Below, one piece after another: positions 1-7,570 of a stretch of DNA of 48,291 nt (position 1 is its first letter; each line of letters starts with the position of its first letter). The stretch is from Marinisporobacter balticus. GTDB taxonomy: Bacteria; Bacillota; Clostridia; Peptostreptococcales; Thermotaleaceae. Position numbers and translations under genes: made by a program. The stretch covers positions 1 to 48,291 of the forward strand of contig NZ_SLWV01000028.1 of assembly GCF_004345705.1 (NCBI RefSeq), in the 5' to 3' direction. The notes below the pieces were generated by a model. The model made no database searches. It worked only from the letters and a program-made list of their open reading frames with translations, and was not told the DNA's origin.

Positions 1-3
1 TCT

Positions 4-40
4 AAAAAAGATGACTCCTGTTCAATACAGAAATCATCTT
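4..40 (-). terminator. Intrinsic terminator of the tail-collar operon
   Basis: Read on the minus strand, AAGATGA (34-40) pairs with TCATCTT (8-14), and an inner CTGT/ACAG pair extends the hairpin. A U-run (the A-run at 4-9 on the plus strand) follows. It lies about 80 bp past the stop of the last collar gene and fits as the end of the minus-strand operon. Confidence 0.75.
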
Positions 41-122
41 CTTAATGTAGCATAGGCTTTTTTAAATTGTCCTTGACAAAGGGTACATTTTAATCCTATC
101 TGGATTTTTTTTAGAAATATAT

Positions 123-641
123 TTAACTTCTTTGAGGATAGATGCCCGTTAAAGCAATGCAAAAATTCATTGCAAGGAAGGGTTGTCTATTTTCATGAGG
201 ATGACTATTTCCAGTTGTTTGAAGAGCAGCGCTAGACATATTTACTGGATGATCGTCTGTAGTTACATAGCCATAACCTCCACCAGTACCCAGCAATTTA
301 TTTTGAGGGTTGGTATCTTTATCTCCGCTACGCATGGCGATTGCTTGATGGGTATGAGAAGGAATTTGTTCTTCCGTAAGCGTAACACTTTCACAACCAA
401 TCATTTGCCCAAGACGTCTTGTTTGTAATCCAGGGGCAGTGCCTGGGTGAATGGGTACACGTCCCATTAAATTAGGAAGCCCAAAGTCCGTTCGACCATT
501 ACCACCATACATCGTACTAAGTATAGAAAATAAAGCTGTATTTTGAGAAATGGGAAGGAGCTGCCCATCGCAAAAAGCCCAATCCCTTGGCGCAAAATTA
601 AATCCAAATATTTTGATTTCACCTATAAAAGGTTCTGACAT
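123..641 (-). CDS. Phage tail collar domain protein (Mdp-like), copy 3
   Basis: A 172-residue protein of the phage tail-collar/microcystin-dependent-protein (Mdp) family, the last of three tandem paralogues. Family hallmarks are visible: GEIKIFGFNFAPRDWAFCDG at the N-terminus, GQLLPIS, a YGGNGRTDFGLPNLMGR block, HTHQ in the middle and a closing NFCIALTGIYPQR. The start is ATG at 641, preceded by GGAGGTG; a longer frame upstream lacks a ribosome site. No signal peptide or membrane segment is seen. These proteins resemble the receptor-facing collar of phage tail fibres, but no other phage gene is nearby, so this is a stand-alone bacterial cluster. Cellular function is unknown. Confidence 0.85.
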   Translation of the reverse strand: MSEPFIGEIKIFGFNFAPRDWAFCDGQLLPISQNTALFSILSTMYGGNGRTDFGLPNLMGRVPIHPGTAPGLQTRRLGQMIGCESVTLTEEQIPSHTHQAIAMRSGDKDTNPQNKLLGTGGGYGYVTTDDHPVNMSSAALQTTGNSHPHENRQPFLAMNFCIALTGIYPQRS

Positions 642-661
642 ATTTTCACCTCCTATTAAAA

Positions 662-1180
662 TTAATGTCTCGGCGGATATTCTCCTCTTAAGCTGATAAT
701 AAAGTTTACACATAAAGAGGGTTGCATATTATAATGGGCTTGTGAACTCCCACTTTCTTCAATGGTTTGCGGATGTAGATTTTGTTGATTGGTGCCAGCA
801 CTTATATAAAAATCTTTTTGAGCTGTTGCAAGGATCGTTTCATTTGGACTAGTTGCCGTTGCAACATCGCTACTAGCTTGCATCGGATGGTTATGCGAAG
901 GAATTTGGCTTAAAGTCAGCGACGCTTGTTCTTGTCCAAACTTCTGCCCGATCAAACGATTAGAGAGCCCCGCGCCATATCCAAAATGCAAGGGAATTCG
1001 TCCACGCATGTCTGGTAAAGCAAAAGTAGTATAGCCATCTCCACCATACGTAGTTCCAAGAAGTGAATATAAAGCATTAAAGTTTGATATGGGTAAGAGT
1101 TGACCATCACAAAAAGCCCAATTCCGTGGTGCATAATTTCCAGCAAACATTCGAATTTCACCGATATAAGATTCGCACAT
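662..1180 (-). CDS. Phage tail collar domain protein (Mdp-like), copy 2
   Basis: A 172-residue paralogue of its two neighbours. It has GEIRMFAGNYAPRNWAFCDG, GQLLPIS, YGGDGYTTFALPDMRGRIPL, a HNHP turn in the middle and a closing NFIISLRGEYPPR. The start at 1180 has AGGAGG at a normal distance. The central part, between HNH and the last 30 residues, is the most diverged of the three copies, and this is the part that forms the variable tip in tail fibres of this type. It lies 20 bp upstream of copy 3 and 27 bp downstream of copy 1, so all three are co-transcribed. Function unknown. Confidence 0.85.
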   Translation of the reverse strand: MCESYIGEIRMFAGNYAPRNWAFCDGQLLPISNFNALYSLLGTTYGGDGYTTFALPDMRGRIPLHFGYGAGLSNRLIGQKFGQEQASLTLSQIPSHNHPMQASSDVATATSPNETILATAQKDFYISAGTNQQNLHPQTIEESGSSQAHYNMQPSLCVNFIISLRGEYPPRH

Positions 1181-1207
1181 GATAGAACCTCCTTTCTACA
1201 AAAATAT

Positions 1208-1708
1208 TTAATTTCTAGGGGGAAAAACGCCAGTTAAAGCAATACAAAAATTCAAAACCAATGCGGGTTGCATATTATAGTGAGATGCACCATCACCAGT
1301 ATTTGTTACAGTATTCATAGCCATAGTCACCAAATGATTTGGATTTGCATATAAATCACTACCTTGAATACCTAAGAATGCACCTGTAGGAGACATAGTA
1401 TTCTTTGTTTGCTCTTGTGCAATAAAGGTATGGGTATGCGCAGGTAATTCACTGACTGAAAGTGTAACTTCTTCTAAACCTCCGCGTTCACCGCGAGAAT
1501 AATCATCTCCCCTATGAATAGGGACTCTGCCTCTTAAATCAGGAAGCGCAAAAGTGGTATGTCCATCCCCGCCATATGCAGTTCCTAGCAATGCAAACAA
1601 AGCCTGATTCTGATTCATAGGAAGTAGTTGTCCATTACAGCAAGCCCAATTCCTTGGAGGAAAATTGAATCCAAATATTCGAATTTCACCTAAAAACGGT
1701 TCACCCAT
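1208..1708 (-). CDS. Phage tail collar domain protein (Mdp-like), copy 1
   Basis: A 166-residue protein, first of the three collar paralogues. It carries GEIRIFGFNFPPRNWACCNG, YGGDGHTTFALPDLRGRVPI, AHTHTF and a closing NFCIALTGVFPPRN. GGAGAG precedes the ATG at 1708. It keeps the same modular order as the others: conserved N-terminal 60 residues, variable centre and conserved C-terminal QPALVLNFCIAL block. A small unknown gene and a GNAT gene lie upstream in the same operon. Collar-domain proteins are expected to trimerise; whether these three form a heterotrimer is an open inference. Confidence 0.85.
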   Translation of the reverse strand: MGEPFLGEIRIFGFNFPPRNWACCNGQLLPMNQNQALFALLGTAYGGDGHTTFALPDLRGRVPIHRGDDYSRGERGGLEEVTLSVSELPAHTHTFIAQEQTKNTMSPTGAFLGIQGSDLYANPNHLVTMAMNTVTNTGDGASHYNMQPALVLNFCIALTGVFPPRN

Positions 1709-1726
1709 AATATCTCTCCATTCTTT

Positions 1727-2032
1727 TTATGATTTTTTTAAACGTGTAGAAATAGCTTGATAATACAAACCATCTGCATCTTTTTTTATAGGGACAAGAA
1801 ATAGATGGAGTGTACCCACCTTTAGGTGCTCTAGCTTGTAGGTACCTTGTGGAAAAGCATGCTTTAATGGCGCTTTAAAAATAAGAGAAAAGCTGTCAAT
1901 ATGATCGTTGCTGTGATCTTCTGATTCAATCAACTCCAAATCCACACAAACATCTTCAGCAACATGCATTTTAAAATAGGTATGGAGATGTTCTTCAAAA
2001 TGCGCTTTTGCTAAAGTTTGCAAATCAATCAA
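1727..2032 (-). CDS. Small protein of the collar cluster (DUF6916-like)
   Basis: A 101-residue soluble protein without signal or membrane segments. The pattern (LQTLAKAHFEEHLHTYF, then SFSLIFKAP, PQGTYKLEHLKVGTLHLFL and a final YYQAISTRL) looks like the small beta-rich proteins encoded beside Mdp-type collar genes in other Firmicutes; I recall these as DUF6916, but this is from memory and was not searched. It sits 18 bp upstream of collar copy 1 and 24 bp downstream of the GNAT gene, so it is very likely part of the same transcript. A chaperone or assembly role would be speculation. Confidence 0.7.
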   Translation of the reverse strand: MIDLQTLAKAHFEEHLHTYFKMHVAEDVCVDLELIESEDHSNDHIDSFSLIFKAPLKHAFPQGTYKLEHLKVGTLHLFLVPIKKDADGLYYQAISTRLKKS

Positions 2033-2056
2033 AACAATACCTCCTCTACAGTTTAT

Positions 2057-2545
2057 TTATGATGAAGGCGTTCTTTTCATAAAATGATAGACGCCTAAAT
2101 CTTTTTCTTGGATAAATCCTAAGTTTAGATAGAATGCTTTAGCAGGGTTATTGTATTCTACATGAAGCGTAATAGGCATTTTTTTGTTTTCGGATTCAGC
2201 AATGAGATCTTTTAGGATTTTTGAACCAATGCCTTTTTTGCGATAAAAATCAAGCAGCGCGATGTCCATAATACGTATTTCTTCTTTCTGGCGATCTATA
2301 TATAATCGCCCAATCGGTTTGCTTTCAAGAAGTATAATATCAAAAGAAGCATTTTTATAATTTGCTAGGTACTGTGTATGCTGAAGTTGAAATTGTATTT
2401 TTAAAAAATCTTCAATTTCTTCATGCGTCCAGCCAGAAAGTTGCATTTCTTCCCAGCGCGTAGAACGGTATACCTGATATAAAAAAGGAAGATCTTCCTC
2501 TGAAAAGGAACGAAAATTTATAAGAGATAGATTGACTTTACTCAT
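2057..2545 (-). CDS. GNAT family N-acetyltransferase
   Basis: A 162-residue Gcn5-related acetyltransferase, first gene of the collar operon. It has the usual N-terminal FRSFSEEDLPFLYQVYRSTR segment, the acetyl-CoA loop in FYRKKGIGSKIL (R/Q-x-x-G-x-G/A type), and a C-terminal NNPAKAFYLNLGF motif. The start is taken as ATG 2545: a GGGGGG run lies upstream at a slightly long distance, whereas the ATG at 2614, which would give 185 residues, has no ribosome site. Substrate unknown. Its position suggests it could acetylate a collar protein or the small neighbour. Confidence 0.8.
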   Translation of the reverse strand: MSKVNLSLINFRSFSEEDLPFLYQVYRSTRWEEMQLSGWTHEEIEDFLKIQFQLQHTQYLANYKNASFDIILLESKPIGRLYIDRQKEEIRIMDIALLDFYRKKGIGSKILKDLIAESENKKMPITLHVEYNNPAKAFYLNLGFIQEKDLGVYHFMKRTPSS

Positions 2546-2644
2546 TTTGTAAGGATGACACCCCCCTTCAAAGTCGTATTTTGTATTTTTCAATGAATGA
2601 TCTAGTATAGGCATGTAGACAAAAAAATCATCGTGCTTATGAAT

Positions 2645-2673
2645 ATTTTAGCAGAAAAAATAATAATGAACAA
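2645..2673 (-). promoter_or_regulatory. Promoter of the GNAT/tail-collar operon
   Basis: On the minus strand TTGTTC (2673-2668) and TAAAAT (2650-2645) are separated by 17 bp, about 100 bp upstream of the GNAT start. This fits a housekeeping sigma-A promoter. Prediction from sequence only. Confidence 0.5.
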
Positions 2674-2722
2674 TAAAAGAAAAATAAAACATATTTTGAA
2701 TAAAAATGGAATAATTAAAGGT

Positions 2723-2766
2723 TGGATACGGATATGTTTTTGTTTGTATCCATTTTAAGATATAAT
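2723..2766 (+). promoter_or_regulatory. Promoter and dyad upstream of the sensor kinase
   Basis: A perfect -10 TATAAT (2761-2766) lies about 45 bp before the kinase start, with a poor -35 (TTGTTT-like, near 2740). A 7-bp dyad TGGATAC (2723-2729) / GTATCCA (2746-2752) covers the -35 area and may bind a regulator, possibly the cognate response regulator. Confidence 0.45.
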
Positions 2767-2810
2767 ATAGCTATGTATTTTTAGTGATGAAAGGGGGTGC
2801 GTATTGAAAG

Positions 2811-4103
2811 ATGAAGTGGAGTAAACAAAAGGCTAGGAATTTATTTATTATTTGTATTGTGACAGTTTTAACGGGACAGTTTTATTTGAGTCCGGTTCAT
2901 TTTGGATTTAGATTGTCTTTAGCTGTTTTTTTTATGGCATTATTTTTACTTTATTTTGAAGACTATAATGTGATGATTGTTACTTCTTTGATTGCTTTTT
3001 TTATGTTTTTATTTAGAGCGTCTGTGGCTTATGTAGGAGATGGATTGACATTTTATGACGCAGCAAACTATTATTTTCCAGTGGTTTCTTTTTATATTTT
3101 CTATGGGATCTTATTTGAATTTTTAGGTGTACGAGATTATTTAGATAAACCTTTTAATTTTGTGATGAGTTTATGGGTATGTGATGCACTTCCGAATATT
3201 ATCGAAGCATCCATAAGACGTGTGTGGACGATTGGTGCTTTTGATAAAGTCATTGTTTCGATTATTATCATTGGAGGAATTCGGTCGATACTTACTTTAC
3301 TATGTTATTACATTGGGAAATATTATATGGGGCGATTTAAGAGAAATGAAAGGGACAAATATTATCGAGAATTAATTGTGTTCATCTCTAGATTAAGAAC
3401 AGAACTTTTTCTACTTAAAAAATCTAGAAATGACATTGAAAAGATGGTTTCATATGTACATGGTTATTATAATAGAATAGAAGAGGAAGTACTAAAAGCA
3501 CCTTTGTTAAAAATCGCAAAGGATATGCACGAAATAAAGAAAGATTATCTGAGAGTGATTGCTGGGATGGATAGCATATTTGATACAAAGCGTAGCGCTC
3601 ATTATATGAGTATTAAGGATATACTACATATGACGAAGGACAATATGATGAAGGTCATTGAAAGCATGGATAAAAAAATTACGGTTACGACTGCGTATGA
3701 TGAAATTTTTACGACAAATGAATATTATACAGTGGTGTCTATTTTGAACAACTTAACCATCAATAGTATAGAGGCGATTGATATTTATGGTAAAATAGAA
3801 ATCATGGTGAAAATATGTGATGAAAATGTTTTATTTACGGTTGAAGATGATGGGGAGGGAATCCAGAAGGAGAAGTTAGAGATCATCTTTAGCAAGGGGT
3901 ATTCTACGAAATATGATGAAAAAACGGGTCAAATGTCAACAGGAATTGGATTATCACATGTCAAAGAGCTTGTTACGGGGTATCTGCAAGGAGAAATTTC
4001 TGTTGAATCTGAAATCAATAAAGGAACAAAAATAAGTATACGTATACCTAAAAAAAGAATGATTGGAGGAATGGGCAATGATGAGTTCCATCTATATCGT
4101 TGA
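2811..4103 (+). CDS. Membrane sensor histidine kinase, GlnK (YcbA)-like
   Basis: A 430-residue sensor kinase. About six membrane helices fill residues 10-170, with no large extracellular sensor. A cytoplasmic coiled region follows, with the conserved-looking DMHEIKKDYLRVI (H240 is the likely phosphorylated histidine). The ATPase domain has NNLTINSIEAI (N box, 313-323), DDGEGI (346-351), GYSTK (363-367) and TGIGLSH (377-383), all intact. The layout matches the GlnK/YcbA kinase of Bacillus, which responds to glutamine. The first possible start is ATG 2811, because stops precede it in frame. It overlaps the regulator gene by 26 bp, and a glutamate-type symporter follows, so it probably senses an amino acid or its transport. 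The ligand is inferred. Confidence 0.85.
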   Translation: MKWSKQKARNLFIICIVTVLTGQFYLSPVHFGFRLSLAVFFMALFLLYFEDYNVMIVTSLIAFFMFLFRASVAYVGDGLTFYDAANYYFPVVSFYIFYGILFEFLGVRDYLDKPFNFVMSLWVCDALPNIIEASIRRVWTIGAFDKVIVSIIIIGGIRSILTLLCYYIGKYYMGRFKRNERDKYYRELIVFISRLRTELFLLKKSRNDIEKMVSYVHGYYNRIEEEVLKAPLLKIAKDMHEIKKDYLRVIAGMDSIFDTKRSAHYMSIKDILHMTKDNMMKVIESMDKKITVTTAYDEIFTTNEYYTVVSILNNLTINSIEAIDIYGKIEIMVKICDENVLFTVEDDGEGIQKEKLEIIFSKGYSTKYDEKTGQMSTGIGLSHVKELVTGYLQGEISVESEINKGTKISIRIPKKRMIGGMGNDEFHLYR

Positions 4104-4929
4104 TGATGATTTGAGTATCGTAAATATTTTAAAAGATATTATAGAAAAAAATTTTGACGGATGCTTATTGGGATCGGCTGTTTGTGGAAAAGATGCGATG
4201 AAAGAAATTATAGATTTAAAGCCTGAGATTGTGTTACTTGATTATTTATTGCCTGATAAAGATGGACTCGAAATCATCAGAGGGATTAGAGCCGTATATA
4301 CACCTGTGATTGTAATGATTTCAGAAGTATCTGATAAAAGGATGATCGCAAAAGCATATAAAGAAAAAATTGAATTTTTTATTAACAAACCTATTAATGT
4401 CATTGAAATATTATCTGTAATAGAAAAAGTAAATGAATATTTGATGATGAAAAAAACCATCCATCAGTTTGAAAATGCAATTTCTTCTATTAAAAAAATA
4501 TCAGATTTTAAAAAAGATGATGGCCAGGATCTGCTTTATAAGCTGAAAAAACTTTATGGGAAGTTAGGAATTATTGGAAGTAGTGGGTGTGATGAATTGA
4601 TTAAAGCGGTGTGCTTTGCTAAATCAAGAAAGGGACATTACAATTTAGCAGAAGTGTATAAGTCAATCGTTATAGATCCAAATGATGAAAATCAGATCTA
4701 TGCGGTGGAAAAACGAATAAGGAGAATCGTTGTCAGAGCATTTAAAATCATGGCAGCATTAGGGGTGGAAGATCCGATGCATTTTACTTTTGAAAATTAT
4801 GGGAGTCAATTGTTTGATTTTGTCGAATTAAGAAAGGAAATGAAATATATAAGAGGAGAATGGAGTAAACAAGGGAAAATCAATGTGAAACAATTTATTG
4901 AAAGTAGTATTTTATTAACAACAGACTAA
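4078..4929 (+). CDS. Response regulator, GlnL (YcbB)-like
   Basis: A 283-residue response regulator. The receiver domain (1-120) has the acidic pair D10-D11, phosphoacceptor D55 in VLLDYLLPDKDG, a Ser in MISEVSDK and the Lys of FINKPIN. A coiled linker follows. The C-terminal half (about 150-283) begins KLGIIGSSGCDELIKAV and resembles the YcbB-type DNA-binding domain of GlnL rather than an OmpR or NarL helix-turn-helix. ATG 4078 is chosen because GGAGGA lies 7 bp upstream; a TTG at 4063 is also in frame. With the overlapping kinase it forms a two-component pair; the likely target is the symporter just downstream. Confidence 0.85.
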   Translation: MMSSIYIVDDDLSIVNILKDIIEKNFDGCLLGSAVCGKDAMKEIIDLKPEIVLLDYLLPDKDGLEIIRGIRAVYTPVIVMISEVSDKRMIAKAYKEKIEFFINKPINVIEILSVIEKVNEYLMMKKTIHQFENAISSIKKISDFKKDDGQDLLYKLKKLYGKLGIIGSSGCDELIKAVCFAKSRKGHYNLAEVYKSIVIDPNDENQIYAVEKRIRRIVVRAFKIMAALGVEDPMHFTFENYGSQLFDFVELRKEMKYIRGEWSKQGKINVKQFIESSILLTTD

Positions 4930-4958
4930 AAATTCGAAATATTCCTTCTGGCAAAAGT

Positions 4959-4988
4959 GTCTTTTTTAGTCTTTTGATGTCTCGCGTG
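4959..4988 (+). promoter_or_regulatory. Candidate response-regulator operator (10-bp period repeats)
   Basis: GTCT recurs at 4959, 4969 and 4979, exactly one helical turn apart; the first two copies extend to GTCTTTT. The known GlnL site (TTTTGT-N4-TTTTGT) also has a 10-bp period. The element lies about 60 bp before the symporter start. No clear -35/-10 is seen next to it. Confidence 0.4.
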
Positions 4989-5047
4989 GTTTAATCTATT
5001 AAAGAATAATTAAAAAATATTTAATAAATTAAATGAGGAGGGACTTT

Positions 5048-6274
5048 ATGAAAAAGTTAAAATTAACAACAAAGATTTTTATCGGACTTATACTGGGTAT
5101 TGTAGTTGGACTATTTTTACAAAGTGCACCAGAAATTGCTAAAACTTATGTGAAGCCATTTGGTACATTATTTTTGAATATGATTAAAATGGTGATTGTA
5201 CCATTAGTGTTTTCTTCATTAATTGTAGGGGCAGCGAGTATTGGAGATCCTAAATCTCTAGGAAGAATTGGTGGGAAAACGGTTGTTTATTATATGGCAA
5301 CTACAGCGGTTGCAGTTGCAATTGGTTTGGTATTAGGGAAAGTAATGAATCCAGGTGCAGGACTTACAATACCTGTAGATGCAGCGGCAAAAGCAGTAGA
5401 AGCACCATCTATCGTAGATACGTTACTAAATATTATCCCGAAAAACCCATTAAACGGATTGGTAGAAGGTAATATTTTACAAGTAATTGCTTTTGCATTG
5501 TTCTTAGGGGTAGGATGTACTGCACTTCCTAAAGAAAAAGCAGCACCTTTTGTAAATTTCTTCGATAGTGTTGCAGAGATTATGTATAAGATTACAGCTT
5601 TTATTATGGAACTTGCGCCTTTCGGTGTTTTCGCTTTGATCGTACCTGTGGTATCAGAGTATGGTATGGATGTGTTAAAACCTTTAAGTATGGTGATCTT
5701 AGCTGTATATATTGGTTGTGCATTACACGCAGTCATTGTTTATTCAACAGCCGTTAAAATTTTTGCTAAAATCAGTCCAATGAAGTTTTTCAAAGGAATC
5801 GCTCCAGCTGCGATTACTGCTTTTAGTACGACAAGCTCTTCAGGTACTTTACCTGTAACGATTCGATCTACAAGAGAAAATTTAGGTGTATCTGAGAAAA
5901 TTTCAAGTTTTGTATTACCTTTAGGTGCGACGATCAATATGGATGGTACAGCACTTTATCAAGGGGTGTGCGCATTGTTCTTAGCACAAGTTTATGGGAT
6001 TGATTTGACAATGGGACAAATCATGACAATTATATTAACTGCAACGCTTGGATCTATTGGTACAGCAGGCGTACCAGGAGCTGGATTTATTATGCTTACA
6101 CTTGTTTTACAATCTGTGGGATTGCCACTAGAAGGATTGGTGTTAATCGCTGGGGTAGATAGAATCCTTGATATGGCAAGAACTTCTGTAAATGTTATTG
6201 GAGATGCATCTTGTGCAATCGTAGTTGCAGCAACTGAAGGTGAAATTGAGGTAGAGAGCAAGGCTACTAATTAA
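5048..6274 (+). CDS. Glutamate/aspartate-type sodium symporter (DAACS family)
   Basis: A 408-residue dicarboxylate/amino acid:cation symporter with about eight membrane helices and two re-entrant hairpins. Family motifs are intact: TTSSSGTLP (hairpin 1), LPLGATINMDGTA, GTAGVPGAGFIM (hairpin 2) and, near the end, GVDRILDMARTSVNVIGD. In the last motif D375, R378, N382 and D386 match the substrate and sodium ligands of archaeal GltPh (D394, R397, N401, D405). The Asp that holds the substrate amino group is replaced by Ser in DctA-type C4-dicarboxylate carriers, so an acidic amino acid is the better guess. The start is ATG 5048, with GAGGAGG just upstream. It probably belongs to the GlnKL-like regulon. 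Confidence 0.9.
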   Translation: MKKLKLTTKIFIGLILGIVVGLFLQSAPEIAKTYVKPFGTLFLNMIKMVIVPLVFSSLIVGAASIGDPKSLGRIGGKTVVYYMATTAVAVAIGLVLGKVMNPGAGLTIPVDAAAKAVEAPSIVDTLLNIIPKNPLNGLVEGNILQVIAFALFLGVGCTALPKEKAAPFVNFFDSVAEIMYKITAFIMELAPFGVFALIVPVVSEYGMDVLKPLSMVILAVYIGCALHAVIVYSTAVKIFAKISPMKFFKGIAPAAITAFSTTSSSGTLPVTIRSTRENLGVSEKISSFVLPLGATINMDGTALYQGVCALFLAQVYGIDLTMGQIMTIILTATLGSIGTAGVPGAGFIMLTLVLQSVGLPLEGLVLIAGVDRILDMARTSVNVIGDASCAIVVAATEGEIEVESKATN

Positions 6275-6289
6275 AATAAGATAAATAAA

Positions 6290-6335
6290 GCATGTAAAAT
6301 TCGAGTTTTCATCGGATTTTGCATGCTTTTTCTTT
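6290..6335 (+). terminator. Intrinsic terminator after the symporter
   Basis: GCATGTAAAAT (6290-6300) pairs with ATTTTGCATGC (6316-6326), with one G-U pair, followed by a T-run. It ends the symporter transcript just before the convergent LysR gene. Confidence 0.85.
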
Positions 6336-6357
6336 TGTATACTTGATTAAAACCATT

Positions 6358-7248
6358 TCAGCTTTTAGTGTTTTGATTTAACGGACTAGTCTTTACGAAA
6401 TCGATAAATGTTTTTGAAGCCATTGATAGGAAGTTATCTTTTTTCCATGCAAGGGCTATTTTTATGGGCATCGATTGATCTAATGGGATGCTTGCTATAT
6501 GCTCATTATTTTCAACCGTTTCTTTCAGTAAAAAAGAAATGCCAATCCCATTGATGACAAGGCTTTTAATCGTGTCTAACTGATTGGATGATAAAATAAT
6601 GTTTGGCTCTATATTTGATTTCTTGAAATGTTCAAAAATTTTTTTTCTATGGTAGAATCCTTCTTTGAGCATGATAATAGGTTCATTTTTAAGATCTTCT
6701 AATTTGAGTTTTTTCTTTGTGCTTAAAGGGTGCTTTTTATTTAAACAAACAAAGATTTCACTATCTAAAATGGGCATTGTATCTAATAACTTACAGGATT
6801 GGTCAACGATCATAATACTTAAATCAATTTCTCCTTTTTCGAGCATTTCTTTTGAGGTAACAGAACCATTTTCAGCAATCTGTAGTTCAATATTTGGATA
6901 AATTTTTTTGAAGTTTGCGAATAATTTTGGGAATAAAATAGTGCCTATAATTGGGGGAACCCCTAGTGATAAGAGACCTTTTTTTAGGTTTTTATAATCC
7001 TTCATTTCTGAAATCACATCGTCTAGTTGCTTTAAAATTACATCTACCCTTTCTAGAAAAATTTTTCCTTCAGTAGTAAGTTTAAATTGCTTTTTAGATC
7101 GGTCAAAGAGTTGAATGGAAAGCTCTTTTTCTAGATTTTTAATAGAATTGGTGATGGAAGGTTGCGATACATAAAGTCTTTCAGCTGCTTTTGTAATATT
7201 CTTTAATTGACAAACCATTTGAAAATATTTTAATTGTCTGAATTCCAT
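6358..7248 (-). CDS. LysR family transcriptional regulator
   Basis: A 296-residue LysR-type regulator. The winged helix-turn-helix is at the N-terminus (MEFRQLKYFQMVCQLKNITK, then RLYVSQPSITNSI), followed by a linker helix and a periplasmic-binding-protein-like effector domain from about residue 90. GGAG precedes the ATG at 7248. It is divergent from the Hdr-Flx-fumarate reductase operon, the classic arrangement for a LysR protein and its target. The effector is unknown; a C4-dicarboxylate such as malate or fumarate is a reasonable guess from the target genes. Confidence 0.88.
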   Translation of the reverse strand: MEFRQLKYFQMVCQLKNITKAAERLYVSQPSITNSIKNLEKELSIQLFDRSKKQFKLTTEGKIFLERVDVILKQLDDVISEMKDYKNLKKGLLSLGVPPIIGTILFPKLFANFKKIYPNIELQIAENGSVTSKEMLEKGEIDLSIMIVDQSCKLLDTMPILDSEIFVCLNKKHPLSTKKKLKLEDLKNEPIIMLKEGFYHRKKIFEHFKKSNIEPNIILSSNQLDTIKSLVINGIGISFLLKETVENNEHIASIPLDQSMPIKIALAWKKDNFLSMASKTFIDFVKTSPLNQNTKS

Positions 7249-7273
7249 AAATTATCTCCTAATCATAAGTTAA

Positions 7274-7329
7274 AACTATTATATCATAGTTAAATAATAT
7301 TTTTAATATAGATGTTTGTTTGTTATAAT
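7274..7329. promoter_or_regulatory. Divergent promoter pair with LysR-type dyad
   Basis: AACTAT (7274-7279) and ATAGTT (7286-7291) form a dyad of the kind LysR proteins bind. On the minus strand a TATAAT (7283-7278) lies inside it, which suits autoregulation of the LysR gene. On the plus strand TATAAT (7324-7329) would start the operon. The -35 boxes are poor on both sides, as expected for activator-dependent promoters. Confidence 0.45.
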
Positions 7330-7335
7330 TTTAAC

Positions 7336-7570
7336 ATGATGGTAAAGAAAATTCTAGATTAAATGAATGGATTTAGATTTAATTGTTTATCAGGAAGAAA
7401 AAAATATGTAAAAATTGCGCACAAAAAGATTGTTTAAAACCAATAAATTTTTAAAATATAAATATAAAGCAATAAGGAAGTAATATTTTTAGATGTAGAT
7501 GTTAAAAAATAAACAAATTTGAAAGGAGGTGTAAGTCTAGGCTTGTTCGTTTAAAAAAAAGTCTAGATAA
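7336..7570 (+). other. Long operon leader with hairpin between ribosome site and start
   Basis: If transcription starts near 7336 the leader is about 235 nt and AT-rich, with no riboswitch that I recognise. At its end, AGGAGGT (7524-7530) stands 40 nt before the ATG, too far to work in linear form. A 10-bp hairpin (7535-7544 with 7559-7568, including two G-U pairs, 14-nt loop) lies between them; when folded it leaves about 6 nt between ribosome site and start. Confidence 0.5.

Noticed and set aside
183..428. Plus-strand open frame of 81 codons inside the collar gene
   Set aside because: It lies antisense to a clear family protein, has no ribosome site and no recognisable composition.
2546..2614. 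Longer N-terminus for the GNAT protein
   Set aside because: The upstream ATG has no ribosome site and the added residues do not belong to the GNAT fold.
4949..4970. TGGC-like element suggestive of a sigma-54 -24 box before the symporter
   Set aside because: The required GC at -12 is missing and the regulator lacks a sigma-54 interaction domain.
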